Part shown: one piece after another, positions 42,743-53,066 of the stretch
How the letters are laid out: the number at the start of each line of letters is the position of its first letter
Position numbering within the stretch: position 1 is the stretch's first letter
From: Terrisporobacter mayombei
GTDB lineage: Bacteria; Bacillota; Clostridia; Peptostreptococcales; Peptostreptococcaceae
Assembly (NCBI RefSeq): GCF_020748465.1
Contig: NZ_JAHZMP010000003.1
Location: forward strand, 1 to 64,000
Length of the DNA stretch: 64,000 nt
Direction: 5' to 3'
Made by a program: the position numbers and the translations under genes
The notes under the pieces: generated by a model
The model's database searches: none
The model's input: only the letters and a program-made list of their open reading frames with translations
What the model was told of the DNA's origin: nothing

Positions 42743-42854
42743 CTTTTCCCCCAGCTATTAATATATTTTTAGCTAGATTTAATTTTATCATAAATTTATA
42801 ATCTTAAAATTACCTTTTTTATTTTTACTCAAATTATATATTTAATAAATTTTT

Positions 42855-43430
42855 CTATTTTCCTTGTTTAAGTTCATCAATGCTTAAATTCAAAAGCTCT
42901 TTCAATTGTTTTCTTCTTTCCACAACATCATCTGCATTATTTATTATAATCTGCCTAGTTTCACCCAGTAAATTTACATACTCTTCATAACTTTCATCAT
43001 AAACTTCTTCTAATTCTTTTCTTATTTTTGCGGATAAAGAAGGACTTTTTCCACCAGTAGAAACACTTAATAATAAGTCTCCTCTTTTAACAAAAGAAGG
43101 TACTGTAAAATTAGATATATCTCCATCATCAACTACATTTACTAATTTCCCATATTCTCTACAATAAGTTCCTATTTGATGATTTACATCTTTATTATTA
43201 GTAGCAGCAACTACAACAAAAGCTTCCTTTATATATTTTTCATTATAGCTATCCTTTATAATTTCTATTTCATCTTTTATATTTTCAAACTCTTTTATAA
43301 ATTCTTCACTTACTGCTACTACTTTTTTGTTAAAAGCAAGAAAGTTTATGCATTTTCTATATGCTACCTTTCCACCACCTATTACAACAATTTTCATATC
43401 ATCTATTTTTAAATTAATTGGATAATACAT
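42855..43430 (-). CDS. Precorrin-2 dehydrogenase (Met8/SirC/CysG N-terminal type)
   Basis: Oxidises precorrin-2 to sirohydrochlorin with NAD+, the substrate of the cobaltochelatase CbiK. The 191-residue protein has the NAD-binding VVIGGGKVAYRK at 14-25, VVVAATNNKDVN near 73, and VNVVDDGDISNFTVPSFVKR near 97, followed by STGGKSPSLSAKIRKELE. The last contains the catalytic-region residues of Met8. There is no methyltransferase half. It lies at the end of the tetrapyrrole cluster, but a strong terminator (43491-43540) separates it, so it probably has its own promoter. Confidence 0.92.
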   Translation of the reverse strand: MYYPINLKIDDMKIVVIGGGKVAYRKCINFLAFNKKVVAVSEEFIKEFENIKDEIEIIKDSYNEKYIKEAFVVVAATNNKDVNHQIGTYCREYGKLVNVVDDGDISNFTVPSFVKRGDLLLSVSTGGKSPSLSAKIRKELEEVYDESYEEYVNLLGETRQIIINNADDVVERRKQLKELLNLSIDELKQGK

Positions 43431-43490
43431 AACATCCCCCCCATTCTATAATTATGTAGTTCTAATTATATTTTAATATAATCTTTAATA

Positions 43491-43540
43491 ACTAAAAATA
43501 CCTTAAAGAAGTTCTATAAACTAACTTTAAGGTATTTTTA
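43491..43540 (-). terminator. Intrinsic terminator at the end of the cobalamin operon
   Basis: ACTAAAAATACCTTAAAG pairs perfectly with CTTTAAGGTATTTTTAGT around a 14-base loop, just past the stop at 43545. Confidence 0.9.
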
Positions 43541-43544
43541 GTTT

Positions 43545-44189
43545 CTACTTTATTGAAAACCTATAACTACTTTCTGGTTTAAAATCATCTTGTTTAACTT
43601 CTATTCTATAATTAAATATAGGTCCATCTACTACAAATGTATGATACTCACCATTTTCTCCGCAAGGATCTGAACCAGTAGATTTAATCTTTTCTACCAA
43701 CTCTTTTGTTAGTGTTTTTCCCAAGAAATCTTCACTCATATAATCTAAGTTTACTTTCTTAATTATAGCTTTAAATCCATTATCTATAGCTTCATGAACA
43801 AGTTTTTCTCTATTTTCTTGCCATAAAGGAAATTCATAGTTCAAACCTGTATTTATTGCTCTATCTACGCCCCACTGTTTATGTAATTCAATATCAATAT
43901 CTCCATATACCACTGAAGTTGCACCCATTTCCTTTGCCACCTTAAGTTTTTCTTCAAACTTAATTTCGTATTCTGAAACATCACATTCTGCATAAATAAC
44001 AGGTATTTCTAAGCTTTTGCTAACTTGCTCTAGTAAATCATAGTTTAAACCATGAGTCCAAGTTTCACAAGCAGATTTTTTTACAGTAGTTAAAAGGGCT
44101 ACTGGAATACATCCTTCTTGTATTTTTCTATATAAAGCTAACATACAATCTTTTCCACCACTATATGATAAAACAAATTTATTATTCAT
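43545..44189 (-). CDS. Dph6-like ATP pyrophosphatase (PP-loop, COG2102 type)
   Basis: A protein of 214 residues with the PP-loop SYSGGKDCMLAL near its N-terminus, as in diphthine-ammonia ligase (Dph6) and related N-type ATP pyrophosphatases. GDPCGENGEYHTF-like SDPCGENGEYHTFVVDGPIF near 180 is the family's second signature. Bacteria do not make diphthamide, so the reaction must differ. An amide- or thio-forming adenylation is the family rule. It is the last gene of the cobalamin operon, 36 bases after hemB. Start placed at ATG 44189 because GGAGG lies just upstream; an in-frame GTG at 44216 precedes that site. Confidence 0.85.
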   Translation of the reverse strand: MNNKFVLSYSGGKDCMLALYRKIQEGCIPVALLTTVKKSACETWTHGLNYDLLEQVSKSLEIPVIYAECDVSEYEIKFEEKLKVAKEMGATSVVYGDIDIELHKQWGVDRAINTGLNYEFPLWQENREKLVHEAIDNGFKAIIKKVNLDYMSEDFLGKTLTKELVEKIKSTGSDPCGENGEYHTFVVDGPIFNYRIEVKQDDFKPESSYRFSIK

Positions 44190-44225
44190 AATCTTTCCTC
44201 CAATATGTTTTATCACTTATATTAA

Positions 44226-45200
44226 CTAGTTGTTTTTTAACATTTTAGCTATGTCTTTAGCAAAATAAGTGATTATTATTGTAGCTCCTGCTCTTTTTAT
44301 AGACATAACTGCTTCATAAATAGCACTTTCATTTAGTAATCCTTCTTTAACAGCTAATTTTAACATCGAGTATTCTCCGCTTACGTTATAAGCCGCTATT
44401 GGTAAATCAAAGTTATCTTTGAATCTTTGTATTACATCTAAATAAGATAGGGCTGGTTTAACCATTATTATATCAGCACCTTCTTCAACATCTAATTGTC
44501 CTTCTATTACTGCTTCATTTGTGTTTGCTGGATCCATTTGATAAGTTTTTCTGTCACCAAATTGAGGTGCAGAGTTTGCAGCTTCTCTAAATGGTCCATA
44601 GAATGATGAAGCATACTTAGCACTATAAGCCATTATAGCCACATTTTCAAATCCATTATTATCTAAAACTGCCCTTATTGCTTCTATTCTTCCATCCATC
44701 ATATCAGATGGTGCAACCATGTCAGCTCCAGCCTGTGCATAGCTTAAAGATATTTTTGCAAGGTAGTCTAAAGTTTTGTCATTATGTACATACCCAGTAT
44801 CAGTTAATATTCCACAGTGACCATGGCTAGTATATTCACACATACATACATCACATATAACATCCATTTCTGGATTTATTTCCTTTATTTTTCTTACTGC
44901 TCTTTGAACTCCACCTTCTGGATTAAATGCTTCACTTGCACAACAATCTTTTTTCTCATCATCTGGTACACCAAATAATAATATGTGCTCAATTCCAAGT
45001 TCTGTTAATTCATTTATTTCATCATCTAACATATCAACTGAAAAATGATAAACTCCTTCCATTGATGATATTTCTTTTTTTATGTTTTCTCCATCTACTA
45101 TAAATAATGGATAAATTAAATCTTCCACTTGTAATTTTGTTTCTCTAACTAAATTTCTTATAGCTTTACTACTTCTTAATCTTCTTGGTCTTCTTAACAT
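44226..45200 (-). CDS. hemB: Porphobilinogen synthase (5-aminolevulinate dehydratase)
   Basis: Joins two 5-aminolevulinates into porphobilinogen. The 324-residue TIM barrel has the zinc-type cysteine segment [14 protein letters not shown] near 118-131, [31 protein letters not shown] with one active-site Lys, and [16 protein letters not shown] with the Schiff-base Lys. Its start overlaps the cobA-hemD stop by seven bases. Being inside the cbi operon, it is expected to be under the cobalamin riboswitch. Confidence 0.97.
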   Translation of the reverse strand: MLRRPRRLRSSKAIRNLVRETKLQVEDLIYPLFIVDGENIKKEISSMEGVYHFSVDMLDDEINELTELGIEHILLFGVPDDEKKDCCASEAFNPEGGVQRAVRKIKEINPEMDVICDVCMCEYTSHGHCGILTDTGYVHNDKTLDYLAKISLSYAQAGADMVAPSDMMDGRIEAIRAVLDNNGFENVAIMAYSAKYASSFYGPFREAANSAPQFGDRKTYQMDPANTNEAVIEGQLDVEEGADIIMVKPALSYLDVIQRFKDNFDLPIAAYNVSGEYSMLKLAVKEGLLNESAIYEAVMSIKRAGATIIITYFAKDIAKMLKNN

Positions 45201-46729
45201 GTTAGTTCCCCCATTTGCATTTTTTCATTATTTGATATTGCATCTATCATACTGTCAATTGTCGCTACTTCAGCTTCTCTATAAACTTCTAATCCAAAAT
45301 CCTCTATGGTTTTACTAGTTATTTGACCTATAGATATTATGTTTTTGTTTTTTAGTTTTTTGAGATTTTCTTCACCTATTAAAGTTATAAAGTTTTTAAC
45401 TGTTGAAGAGCTGGCAAAGGTAATATAATCTACTTGTTCATCTTCTATTACTTCTATGGCAAAATCTTTTTTATCATTATCTATAACTGACTCATAAGTA
45501 ATAACTTCTTTAATATAACATTTCTCACTTAATTTATTAATTAAGAAATCTCTAGCATTTTTAGCCCTTGGAATTAAAATTTTATCATTTTCATTGATAA
45601 TATCTTTTAATTCTTCATAAAGTCCTTCAGCCACATATTTTTGTGGAACTATATCTGCGATTATACCTCTTGATTTAATAGCTTTTGCAGTTTCTCCTCC
45701 AACAGCACAAATTTTGCTATTACAAAGGACTCTTGAATCATATCCCATTTCATTTAACTTATCAAAGAATATATCCACTGCATTTTTACTACTAAATAGT
45801 ATATAAGTATAATCTTTTATTTTATTTATTTCTACTTCTAGTTCTTTATTATCCTCAACCTTTTGGATTTTTATAGTTGGGATTTCGATTGGATTTCCGC
45901 CCATATCACTAATTTTCTCAGCTAATGCACTACTTTGTGTTCTACATCTAGTAACCACAATATTTTTCCCAAACAATGGCTTTTCCTCGAAAAAATTCAA
46001 CTTTTCTCTAAGGTTTATAACACTTCCAACTACTATTAAAGTAGGTGGTTTAACATTTTCTTTAATTGCTGCTTCATGAGCATTTTCTAAAGTAGCTGTT
46101 ACAACTCTTTGATTAGATCTTGTTGCCCAACTAATAAAGGCCACTGGAGTATTTTTATCTTTACCTTCTTTAATTAGGTTTTCGCTTATATTCTTTAAGT
46201 TGGCAATTCCCATTAAAAACACTAAGGTACCTTTTACATTCGCTAGAGCATTCCAATTTATTTCCTTTGTTTCTTTCCCATCTTTTCTAGGATGGCCTGT
46301 TATAATGTGGAAAGATGAAGCATGGTCTCTGTGAGTTATAGGAATACCTGCATAACATAAACCTCCTATTGGAGAAGTTATTCCTGGAACTACTTCAAAA
46401 TCAATATTTTCATAACGAAGAAGTTCTGCTTCTTCTCCCCCTCTACCAAATACATAAGGATCTCCACCCTTTAATCTAACAACAATCTTTCCTTCTAATG
46501 CCTTATCAGCAATCAATCTGTTTATGTCATCTTGTGGTAATATATGATTACTAGATGCTTTTCCTACATTTATAAATGTACAGTCTTTCTTTGCTTCTTC
46601 TAAGTATTTAACGTTAGCTAACCTATCGTAAACTATTACATCTGCATTTCTTATACATTCTATTCCTTTCAGAGTTATAAGTTTATAATCTCCAGGCCCT
46701 GCCCCCACTAAGTAAACTTTTCCCTTCAT
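45194..46729 (-). CDS. cobA-hemD: Uroporphyrinogen-III C-methyltransferase / uroporphyrinogen-III synthase fusion
   Basis: A bifunctional protein of 511 residues. Residues about 1-245 are the SAM-dependent methyltransferase making precorrin-2: [41 protein letters not shown] and GTLVFLMG are all present. Residues about 255-505 are uroporphyrinogen-III synthase ([44 protein letters not shown]). This fusion is common in Clostridia. Start chosen at ATG 46729 with AAGGAG ten bases upstream; an in-frame GTG at 46753 precedes that site. It follows hemC and overlaps hemB. Confidence 0.96.
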   Translation of the reverse strand: MKGKVYLVGAGPGDYKLITLKGIECIRNADVIVYDRLANVKYLEEAKKDCTFINVGKASSNHILPQDDINRLIADKALEGKIVVRLKGGDPYVFGRGGEEAELLRYENIDFEVVPGITSPIGGLCYAGIPITHRDHASSFHIITGHPRKDGKETKEINWNALANVKGTLVFLMGIANLKNISENLIKEGKDKNTPVAFISWATRSNQRVVTATLENAHEAAIKENVKPPTLIVVGSVINLREKLNFFEEKPLFGKNIVVTRCRTQSSALAEKISDMGGNPIEIPTIKIQKVEDNKELEVEINKIKDYTYILFSSKNAVDIFFDKLNEMGYDSRVLCNSKICAVGGETAKAIKSRGIIADIVPQKYVAEGLYEELKDIINENDKILIPRAKNARDFLINKLSEKCYIKEVITYESVIDNDKKDFAIEVIEDEQVDYITFASSSTVKNFITLIGEENLKKLKNKNIISIGQITSKTIEDFGLEVYREAEVATIDSMIDAISNNEKMQMGELTC

Positions 46730-46752
46730 AGTTTTCATACTCCTTAAATTCA

Positions 46753-47652
46753 CTATAACTTGTTGTATTCCTTAAGAACTTCTTCTGCCAAATCAAATCC
46801 TATTTTTGCAGAGTCCTTAACACTTCCTTCTATTGATTTTACAACTAGTTTTTTACCTTCTTCATCTCCATAAATACCTGTTAATATTAATTTATCATTA
46901 TTAATCTCACAATAAGCCCCCATAGGAACATGGCAACTTCCGTTAACTCCTGTTAAGAATCCTCTCTCTGCTGCTACTTGTATTTCTGTTGTTTCATCTT
47001 TAATATGAGAAATTATTTCTTCCATATGTAAATCATTTTCTCTTATTTCCAGAGCAAGTGCTCCTTGAGCAGGAGCTGGTATCATTATATTAATAGGTAA
47101 ATAGGAACTAATACGTTGTTCCAAACCTGCTCTTAATAAGCCTGCTGCTGCTAAAACAATACCATGAAGATTTTCATCTTCTATTTTTCTTATTCTAGTA
47201 TCTATATTTCCTCTTATAGGTACTATTTCTAAGTCAGGTCTATATTTAAGAAGTTGATATATTCTTCTTTTACTTCCTGTACCAATCCTTGCTCCATGAG
47301 GTAAGTCTCCTAATGTTTTGTAGTTTTCCTTTAAAACAAGAATGTCTCTAGGATCTTCTCTTCTTGGCACATTTGCAAATTTTAACCCTTGTGGAAGAAT
47401 TGATGGCATATCCTTCATACTATGTACAGCCAAATCTATTTCTCTATCTAAAAGTTGTTGCTCAATCTCTTTTGTAAATAACCCCTTATCTCCTATTTTA
47501 TGCAATGGTAAATGCGTTACTAAATCTCCCTTTGTTTTTATTACCTTGATTTCAAATTCAATGTCTGGATTAGCTTTTTTTAATTCTTCAACTACCCAGT
47601 TAGTTTGAATAAGGGCTAATTTACTACCTCGCGTTCCAACTACTATCTTCAT
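46753..47652 (-). CDS. hemC: Hydroxymethylbilane synthase (porphobilinogen deaminase)
   Basis: Polymerises four porphobilinogens into hydroxymethylbilane. The 299-residue protein has GTRGSKLALIQTNWV at the start, LAVHSMKDMP, the Arg-rich RIGTGSKRRIYQL, and GSCHVPMGAY near residue 236 with the Cys that holds the dipyrromethane cofactor. It follows cbiL by 43 bases and precedes cobA-hemD. Confidence 0.97.
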   Translation of the reverse strand: MKIVVGTRGSKLALIQTNWVVEELKKANPDIEFEIKVIKTKGDLVTHLPLHKIGDKGLFTKEIEQQLLDREIDLAVHSMKDMPSILPQGLKFANVPRREDPRDILVLKENYKTLGDLPHGARIGTGSKRRIYQLLKYRPDLEIVPIRGNIDTRIRKIEDENLHGIVLAAAGLLRAGLEQRISSYLPINIMIPAPAQGALALEIRENDLHMEEIISHIKDETTEIQVAAERGFLTGVNGSCHVPMGAYCEINNDKLILTGIYGDEEGKKLVVKSIEGSVKDSAKIGFDLAEEVLKEYNKL

Positions 47653-47695
47653 ATTAATTCTCCTTATTTTATAGGAATTCTGTTTTAATAAGATA

Positions 47696-48403
47696 TTATC
47701 TTTTGTTTCTATTTTTATTTACTAATATAGTTGAAAAATATGATATCTTCTCATCAATATGTTCATCTCTTAAATTAGTAAATACTTCTTCTTTATCTTG
47801 AGATGAATTACTAACTAGTATAGCATGATCAATTAAATCATGTTTTTTCAGTTTATCTATTACCATATTTATTTTTTTGTAAACTTTCATTAATACTAAA
47901 CAATCATATTTTTCAAGAGCTTCGTCTATTTTATCCTCTTCCATAGTACATGGTATTACTATTAATGGATCTGTGTCCATTACTAGAGGAAAATTTTGGT
48001 TTGATGCTATATTAGAAAATGATGAAATACCTGGTATAGTTTCTACTTCTATATCGTCCATTAATCTTTCCATTACATATACATAAGTGCTGTATATCAT
48101 AGGATCTCCCAATGTTACAAAACCAACATTTTTGCCTTTTTTAACATCTTCAACTATTTCACCCGATATTGAATTCCATACTTGTATTTTTTCTGTACCA
48201 TTAAAATTCATAGGAAAATGTCTAGATTTTATTTCTAAGCTTTCTGGTAAATACTCATCAACTATTGATAATGCTAAGCTTTCTCCACCTTTTTTAGATT
48301 CTGGTGTATATAATATATCTAAATTTTTTAGTGTATTAACTGCCTTTACTGTTACTAATGAACTATCTCCTGGTCCAGTTCCAATTCCATAAAACTTTGC
48401 CAT
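47696..48403 (-). CDS. cbiL: Cobalt-factor II C20-methyltransferase
   Basis: Adds the C-20 methyl group in the anaerobic cobalamin pathway. A protein of 235 residues, with the SAM-dependent tetrapyrrole methylase fold: GIGTGPGDSSLVTVKAV at the start, KNVGFVTLGDPMIYSTYVYV and TIPGISSFSNIAS. The start is ATG 48403 (MAKFYG), since GGAGG lies just before it; an in-frame TTG at 48418 is part of that leader. It follows cbiK by 18 bases. Confidence 0.94.
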   Translation of the reverse strand: MAKFYGIGTGPGDSSLVTVKAVNTLKNLDILYTPESKKGGESLALSIVDEYLPESLEIKSRHFPMNFNGTEKIQVWNSISGEIVEDVKKGKNVGFVTLGDPMIYSTYVYVMERLMDDIEVETIPGISSFSNIASNQNFPLVMDTDPLIVIPCTMEEDKIDEALEKYDCLVLMKVYKKINMVIDKLKKHDLIDHAILVSNSSQDKEEVFTNLRDEHIDEKISYFSTILVNKNRNKR

Positions 48404-48421
48404 ATTAATTTCCTCCAATTA

Positions 48422-49216
48422 TTAAATGCTTACTTCTTCTAGTTCTTTCATACAATCTAGTGCATGGTTAGCAAATTTCTCTTGTATGTAAGGATTTTCT
48501 CCAAGTCCTTTTACATGAACTTTTACATTAAATCCTTTATTTTCTAAAATAGTTTTCCATGAATCTTCCTCATCACTGGCCATATCATTTATAGCATGAT
48601 CACCTGCTACCAACATAAATGGCATTAAGTCTACTGTTTTTACATTTCTTTCTTTTAATAACTTAATTACTTGGTCAATTTCTGGATATCCTTCAACCGT
48701 CCCAACATAAGCATTTATTCCATAATCTCTAAACATATACTCTATGGCTGGATAAGACGCATGACTTTCATGTTCTGTACCATGTCCCATAAATACTATG
48801 GCTTCATCTATATCCATTTTTTCAATATCTTGTTTTACAGATAAAACAGTTTCTCTATAATCATCTATATAAGTTAATAATGGTCTTCCTAAAGAAATTT
48901 TTTCAAATTTATCTTTAAATCCATCTACCATTTCTTTAAGTTTGTTATATTCTTCTCCACATATAATATGAAGGGATTGTACTATTACTTCTTCATAACC
49001 TTCATTATAAAGTTTCTCTAAAGCTTCTACTGGATTATCAATTATTAAATTATCTCTTTTCTTTAATTTTTTTATAATCATGCTTGAAGTAAATGCTCTA
49101 TAAAAATCATATCCTTCAAAGCTCTCTTTTATTTTATTTTCACAAGGCTCTATAGTTTTTTTTCTAGTTTCATGATAGCTAGTACCGAAACTTACTACCA
49201 ATATAGCTTTTTTCAT
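48422..49216 (-). CDS. cbiK: Sirohydrochlorin cobaltochelatase
   Basis: Inserts cobalt into sirohydrochlorin, committing the route to cobalamin. The 264-residue protein matches the CbiK class: ILVVSFGTSYHETRKKTIEP at the start, VQSLHIICGEEYN near 84, IVFMGHGTEHESHASY near 140 with the metal-contact His, and LMPFMLVAGDHAINDMASDE. There is no signal peptide, so it is cytoplasmic. Presence of CbiK instead of CbiX or CobNST marks the early-cobalt-insertion route. Confidence 0.95.
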   Translation of the reverse strand: MKKAILVVSFGTSYHETRKKTIEPCENKIKESFEGYDFYRAFTSSMIIKKLKKRDNLIIDNPVEALEKLYNEGYEEVIVQSLHIICGEEYNKLKEMVDGFKDKFEKISLGRPLLTYIDDYRETVLSVKQDIEKMDIDEAIVFMGHGTEHESHASYPAIEYMFRDYGINAYVGTVEGYPEIDQVIKLLKERNVKTVDLMPFMLVAGDHAINDMASDEEDSWKTILENKGFNVKVHVKGLGENPYIQEKFANHALDCMKELEEVSI

Positions 49217-49250
49217 AACGTCTCTCCCTTATACTAAATCTAAATATTTA

Positions 49251-49997
49251 CTATATTAAATCAATTATATCTTGAATTTTTCCAACAGTATTTGGATAAT
49301 TCATTTCTTTTCTTTTTATAATAATCACAGAAATATTTAAGTTTTCACAAGCTTTGATTTTTTCTAAAAATCCTCCTGCTACTCCACTTTCTTTTGTAAT
49401 TACTAAATCAATGTTATATTGTTTGTATGTGGACTCATTCATTTCAACAGAAAAAGGTCCCTTCATAGCTATAATATTGTCTGCATTAAATCCTAATTCT
49501 TCACAACTGATTAGCACTTCACTCGTTGGAAGTACCCTAGGAATCAAGTTTTTATTTTTTATTTTTTCTTTATATAGATACAAGTTTTTACTTCCTGTTC
49601 CAATAAAAATATTATGACCTATTTTATTGGCTATTTCACAGGCTTCTTCTATGTCATTAACTATGTACTTATTTTTGTAATTTACCTCTTTTATTAAAGA
49701 CTCTCTTTCAAACCTAATATATTTTATATTTGTAATTTGTGAAGCTTTAATAGCGTTTCTAGATACTTCCACAGCATAAGGATGAGTAGCATCTATTATT
49801 TTTGTAATGCAATTTTCATTTATAAAATTAACCATATCTTCTATAGTTAACTTTTTTAATATAATTTTATTTGAACATTTCTTTGCTAAATCCTCTCCAT
49901 AAGAAGTTGTTACAGAAACTATATAATCAACTTTTTTTTCATTTAACTTATGACATATTTCTATACTGTCTGAAGTTCCACCTAAAACTAGAATCAT
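49251..49997 (-). CDS. cbiJ: Cobalt-precorrin-6A reductase
   Basis: NAD(P)H-dependent reduction of cobalt-precorrin-6A to 6B. The 248-residue protein opens with ILVLGGTSDSIEICHKLNEK, the CbiJ/CobK nucleotide site. It has DATHPYAVEVSRNAIKA near 68 and the FIGTGSKNLYLYK and VITKESGVAGGFLEKIKACE signatures. Its ATG overlaps the cbiH stop by four bases. Confidence 0.94.
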   Translation of the reverse strand: MILVLGGTSDSIEICHKLNEKKVDYIVSVTTSYGEDLAKKCSNKIILKKLTIEDMVNFINENCITKIIDATHPYAVEVSRNAIKASQITNIKYIRFERESLIKEVNYKNKYIVNDIEEACEIANKIGHNIFIGTGSKNLYLYKEKIKNKNLIPRVLPTSEVLISCEELGFNADNIIAMKGPFSVEMNESTYKQYNIDLVITKESGVAGGFLEKIKACENLNISVIIIKRKEMNYPNTVGKIQDIIDLI

Positions 49998-50719
49998 ACT
50001 TCGTATCCCCTCGGAGTTATAATTAAGCCATCATGAATATAAGTTGCTTTATTTCCTATGATAACCATAGTAGTCATATCAACTCTTTCAAAATCCATAG
50101 TACCAAATGTGCATATGAATTTTTCTTCCTTTTCTCTTCCCACATCTTTTACTATTCCTACTGGAGTTGACTTATCCTTAAATTCTCCCATGATTTCAAA
50201 GGCCTTGGCTAAATGTTCACTTCTTCCTTTACTTCTTGGATTGTATAAACAAATAACAAAATCAGCTTCTGCTGCTAATCTTAATCTTTTTTCTATAACT
50301 TCCCAAGGGGTCATCAAATCACTTAAGCTTATATGACAAAAATCATGCATTATAGGTGCTCCAAGTACTGCTGCAGCGCCTATGCTTGCTGTAACACCTG
50401 GTACAATTTTGACTTTTATATCAACATTTTCTTTTGTTACTAACTCTAGTATAAGTCCTGCCATTCCATATATTCCAGCATCTCCACTACTTATAACAGC
50501 AACTTTTTTACCTGTTTTTGCAATTTCTAAAGCTTGCTTACATCTTTCTATTTCTTTTCTCATTCCATTTTGCACAATTTCTTTATCTGCAATAAATTCT
50601 GTTACTAAATCAATGTAAGTTTTATATCCTACTATAACTTCAGCATCTTCTATTGCATTTATTGCTTCCATAGTCATCAAGTTTTTGCATCCTGGTCCAA
50701 TACCTACAACATATATCAT
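49994..50719 (-). CDS. cbiH: Cobalt-factor III C17-methyltransferase
   Basis: Methylates C-17 and drives ring contraction in the anaerobic pathway. The 241-residue methylase has VVGIGPGCKNLMTMEAINAI at the start, VAVISSGDAGIYGMAGL, IVPGVTASIGAAAVLGAP, and the CobJ/CbiH-type DFCHISLSDLMTPWEVIE with LYNPRSKGRSEHL. It overlaps cbiG and cbiJ by four bases each. Confidence 0.95.
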   Translation of the reverse strand: MIYVVGIGPGCKNLMTMEAINAIEDAEVIVGYKTYIDLVTEFIADKEIVQNGMRKEIERCKQALEIAKTGKKVAVISSGDAGIYGMAGLILELVTKENVDIKVKIVPGVTASIGAAAVLGAPIMHDFCHISLSDLMTPWEVIEKRLRLAAEADFVICLYNPRSKGRSEHLAKAFEIMGEFKDKSTPVGIVKDVGREKEEKFICTFGTMDFERVDMTTMVIIGNKATYIHDGLIITPRGYEV

Positions 50720-51765
50720 ATATTAACTCTCCCTACTGAAAATGTAATTCCATTGTATTTATGTTTTTCTATTATTAAATTTCCATTACTTAATAAGTGC
50801 GTCACAGGTTCTGCCACAGAGTGAACACCCACATTTTGTTTTACCCACTCTGACTTGTCATATAAATGCTCTACCTTTGATATTTCATCAGCTGTAAATG
50901 TTTTAAAAGGAACATTTAAATATTCACTTAAATTTATCAAGGCTCCTTCATTCTTTTTAATATCTATACTTCCTATCTCTTTTACTGCATTTATATCAAT
51001 ATTTTGCTTATGTAAAAAATCAGATAATGAATTTATCATATATTCTTTATCAATATTTTTTCTACATCCAATACCAATTACAATATTTTTAGGCACAACT
51101 TTAAGAATGTTATTATTTATCAAGTTAAGATTTTTCTTATTACTTATTACTACTACTTCATCTAATTTATTTATTTCATCCTGTTTACATATATTAAATC
51201 CTCTAGTATCTATGTTGTAATCTCCATCTATAAAAAGATTAACAACTTCATTGTTAACTAACATAGAATTTATTTTTAGTACTTTATTTCTAAAGTCGTA
51301 AATATGAGCATTCAGTTTTTTTGCAATCATATCTAATGATGATTTGTTGTTAACATCTGTAGCCGTAGTTATAACTGGATTTGAATTTAATAAATTACCT
51401 ATATATAAAGTCATTTCATTGGCTCCGCCCATATGCCCGCTAAGCAAACTTATAATGTTTTTTCCTTTTTCATCGCTGACTAAAATAGCAGGATCCATAA
51501 ATTTATCTTCTATCAACGGTGCTATAGTTCTTACTACAATTCCGCATGCCATTATAAATATAATGTAGTCATATTCACCAAAAATTTCTGGCACAAATTC
51601 CTTCAATTTTTTGTTTACATAAATAACATTATATTCCTCTTTAACATCATCTTTTTTTACATAGTATAAATGAGCAGTAGACATATTTCTTTTTATTTTT
51701 AATCCAAGCTCTTTCCCATTTTTAGTAATGGATAATATGGCAATTTTCTTATCCTCTGTATTCAT
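50716..51765 (-). CDS. cbiG: Cobalt-precorrin-5A hydrolase
   Basis: Opens the delta-lactone of cobalt-precorrin-5A and releases acetaldehyde, a step specific to the anaerobic route. A protein of 349 residues, with the CbiG regions [20 protein letters not shown] near 65, [13 protein letters not shown] near 108 and [13 protein letters not shown] near 230, then the C-terminal domain with [19 protein letters not shown] and [10 protein letters not shown]. Start placed at ATG 51765 (MNTEDKK) with AAGGA eight bases upstream. It overlaps cbiF and cbiH. Confidence 0.94.
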   Translation of the reverse strand: MNTEDKKIAILSITKNGKELGLKIKRNMSTAHLYYVKKDDVKEEYNVIYVNKKLKEFVPEIFGEYDYIIFIMACGIVVRTIAPLIEDKFMDPAILVSDEKGKNIISLLSGHMGGANEMTLYIGNLLNSNPVITTATDVNNKSSLDMIAKKLNAHIYDFRNKVLKINSMLVNNEVVNLFIDGDYNIDTRGFNICKQDEINKLDEVVVISNKKNLNLINNNILKVVPKNIVIGIGCRKNIDKEYMINSLSDFLHKQNIDINAVKEIGSIDIKKNEGALINLSEYLNVPFKTFTADEISKVEHLYDKSEWVKQNVGVHSVAEPVTHLLSNGNLIIEKHKYNGITFSVGRVNI

Positions 51766-52507
51766 GAACAAAGTCCTTATCATATAATTTTGAATTATTA
51801 TATTCTTTTCCTAAAAATTCTCCTACCATTATTAATGCTGTTTTTCTTATATCAGCTTCTTTTACTTTTGTTGCTATGTCTTTTAACGTTCCCTTTACTA
51901 CTTTTTCATCTGGCCAAGTTGCCTTATATACAACAGCTATTGGTGTTGTTTTATCATATCCACCATCAATTAGTTTTTCTACAACTTTTTCTATTTCTTG
52001 AACAGAAAGGAATATTACCATTGATGTTTGGTGAGCTGCAAAAGATTCTATTGATTCCTTCAGTGGCACCGGAGTTCTTCCTTCCATTCTTGTTATTACC
52101 ACTGATTGAGATATTTCTGGAACTGTATATTCCACACCTAAAGCTGATGATGCTCCAAGGAAAGAACTAACCCCTGGTGTACAATCATAATCAATGTTCA
52201 ATTTTGCTAAATCTTCAACTTGCTCTCTTATTGAACCGTATATTGAGAAGTCTCCTGTTTGAAGTCTAACAACTGATTTTCCTTCTTTAATTCCTTTTTC
52301 CATAACTTCTATTATTTCTTGTAAGTTCATATATGCGCTGTCATGAATTTCGCATCCTTCTTTACAATAATCTAAAAGCGCTGGGTTAACTAATGATCCG
52401 GCATATATTACCACATCTGCATTAGATAATAATTTATATCCTTTTAATGTTATTAACTCTTTGTCTCCTGGTCCTGCTCCAACAAAATGTACTTTATTCA
52501 TGTTCAT
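51749..52507 (-). CDS. cbiF: Cobalt-precorrin-4 C11-methyltransferase
   Basis: Methylates C-11 of cobalt-precorrin-4. The 252-residue methylase has [20 protein letters not shown] at the start, [18 protein letters not shown] near 82, the CobM/CbiF-type [20 protein letters not shown] near 107 and [20 protein letters not shown] precedes two nearby in-frame ATGs (52507 and 52501). It overlaps cbiT by 14 bases. Confidence 0.95.
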   Translation of the reverse strand: MNMNKVHFVGAGPGDKELITLKGYKLLSNADVVIYAGSLVNPALLDYCKEGCEIHDSAYMNLQEIIEVMEKGIKEGKSVVRLQTGDFSIYGSIREQVEDLAKLNIDYDCTPGVSSFLGASSALGVEYTVPEISQSVVITRMEGRTPVPLKESIESFAAHQTSMVIFLSVQEIEKVVEKLIDGGYDKTTPIAVVYKATWPDEKVVKGTLKDIATKVKEADIRKTALIMVGEFLGKEYNNSKLYDKDFVHEYRG

Positions 52508-53066
52508 CTTCTTCCCCTTTTTCGCATGATATTATGTAAATAGGATTATGAGGCTTAAAATAATCTCTTCCTCCTAATTTTTCTAGCTTGCTTATATTTA
52601 GTAGTGATACATCTATATTTTTAAAATTATGTTTTTTTAATAGATTCGTTGTGTCATAAAAATTATCAATTAATATAAAGTTAGCTACTAACCTTCCTCC
52701 TGGTATTAATAAACCTTTTGACCATTTTATTATTTCTTCCAGGTTATTTCCTGTTCCACCTAGAAAAATTCCATCAGCTTTTTCATTTATTTCAATAGGA
52801 GCATAAGCCTGTATAACTTTTATATTTGATAAATTAAATTTTTCCACATTCTTGTTTATTAAATCTATAGCTTCATCGTTTCTTTCAATAGCTATAACAT
52901 TTAAATTATCATAAGTTTTGGCTGCTTCAATGGAAACACTTCCTGTTCCTGCACCCACATCTATAAAAGTTCTGGCTTTTTTTAAGTCTAATTTATTTAA
53001 TGAGATGGCTCTAACTTCTTCCTTTGTTATAGGAACTTTTCCCCTAATAAATTCATCATTTTTCAT
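52494..53066 (-). CDS. cbiT: Cobalt-precorrin-6B C15-methyltransferase (decarboxylating)
   Basis: A 190-residue class I SAM methyltransferase that methylates C-15 and decarboxylates the ring. [19 protein letters not shown] at the start is the CbiT substrate segment. [19 protein letters not shown] holds the SAM-binding GxGxG, and [16 protein letters not shown] is the other hallmark. It is a separate gene here and not fused to cbiE as in CobL. It overlaps cbiE by 11 bases. Confidence 0.95.
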   Translation of the reverse strand: MKNDEFIRGKVPITKEEVRAISLNKLDLKKARTFIDVGAGTGSVSIEAAKTYDNLNVIAIERNDEAIDLINKNVEKFNLSNIKVIQAYAPIEINEKADGIFLGGTGNNLEEIIKWSKGLLIPGGRLVANFILIDNFYDTTNLLKKHNFKNIDVSLLNISKLEKLGGRDYFKPHNPIYIISCEKGEEDEHE

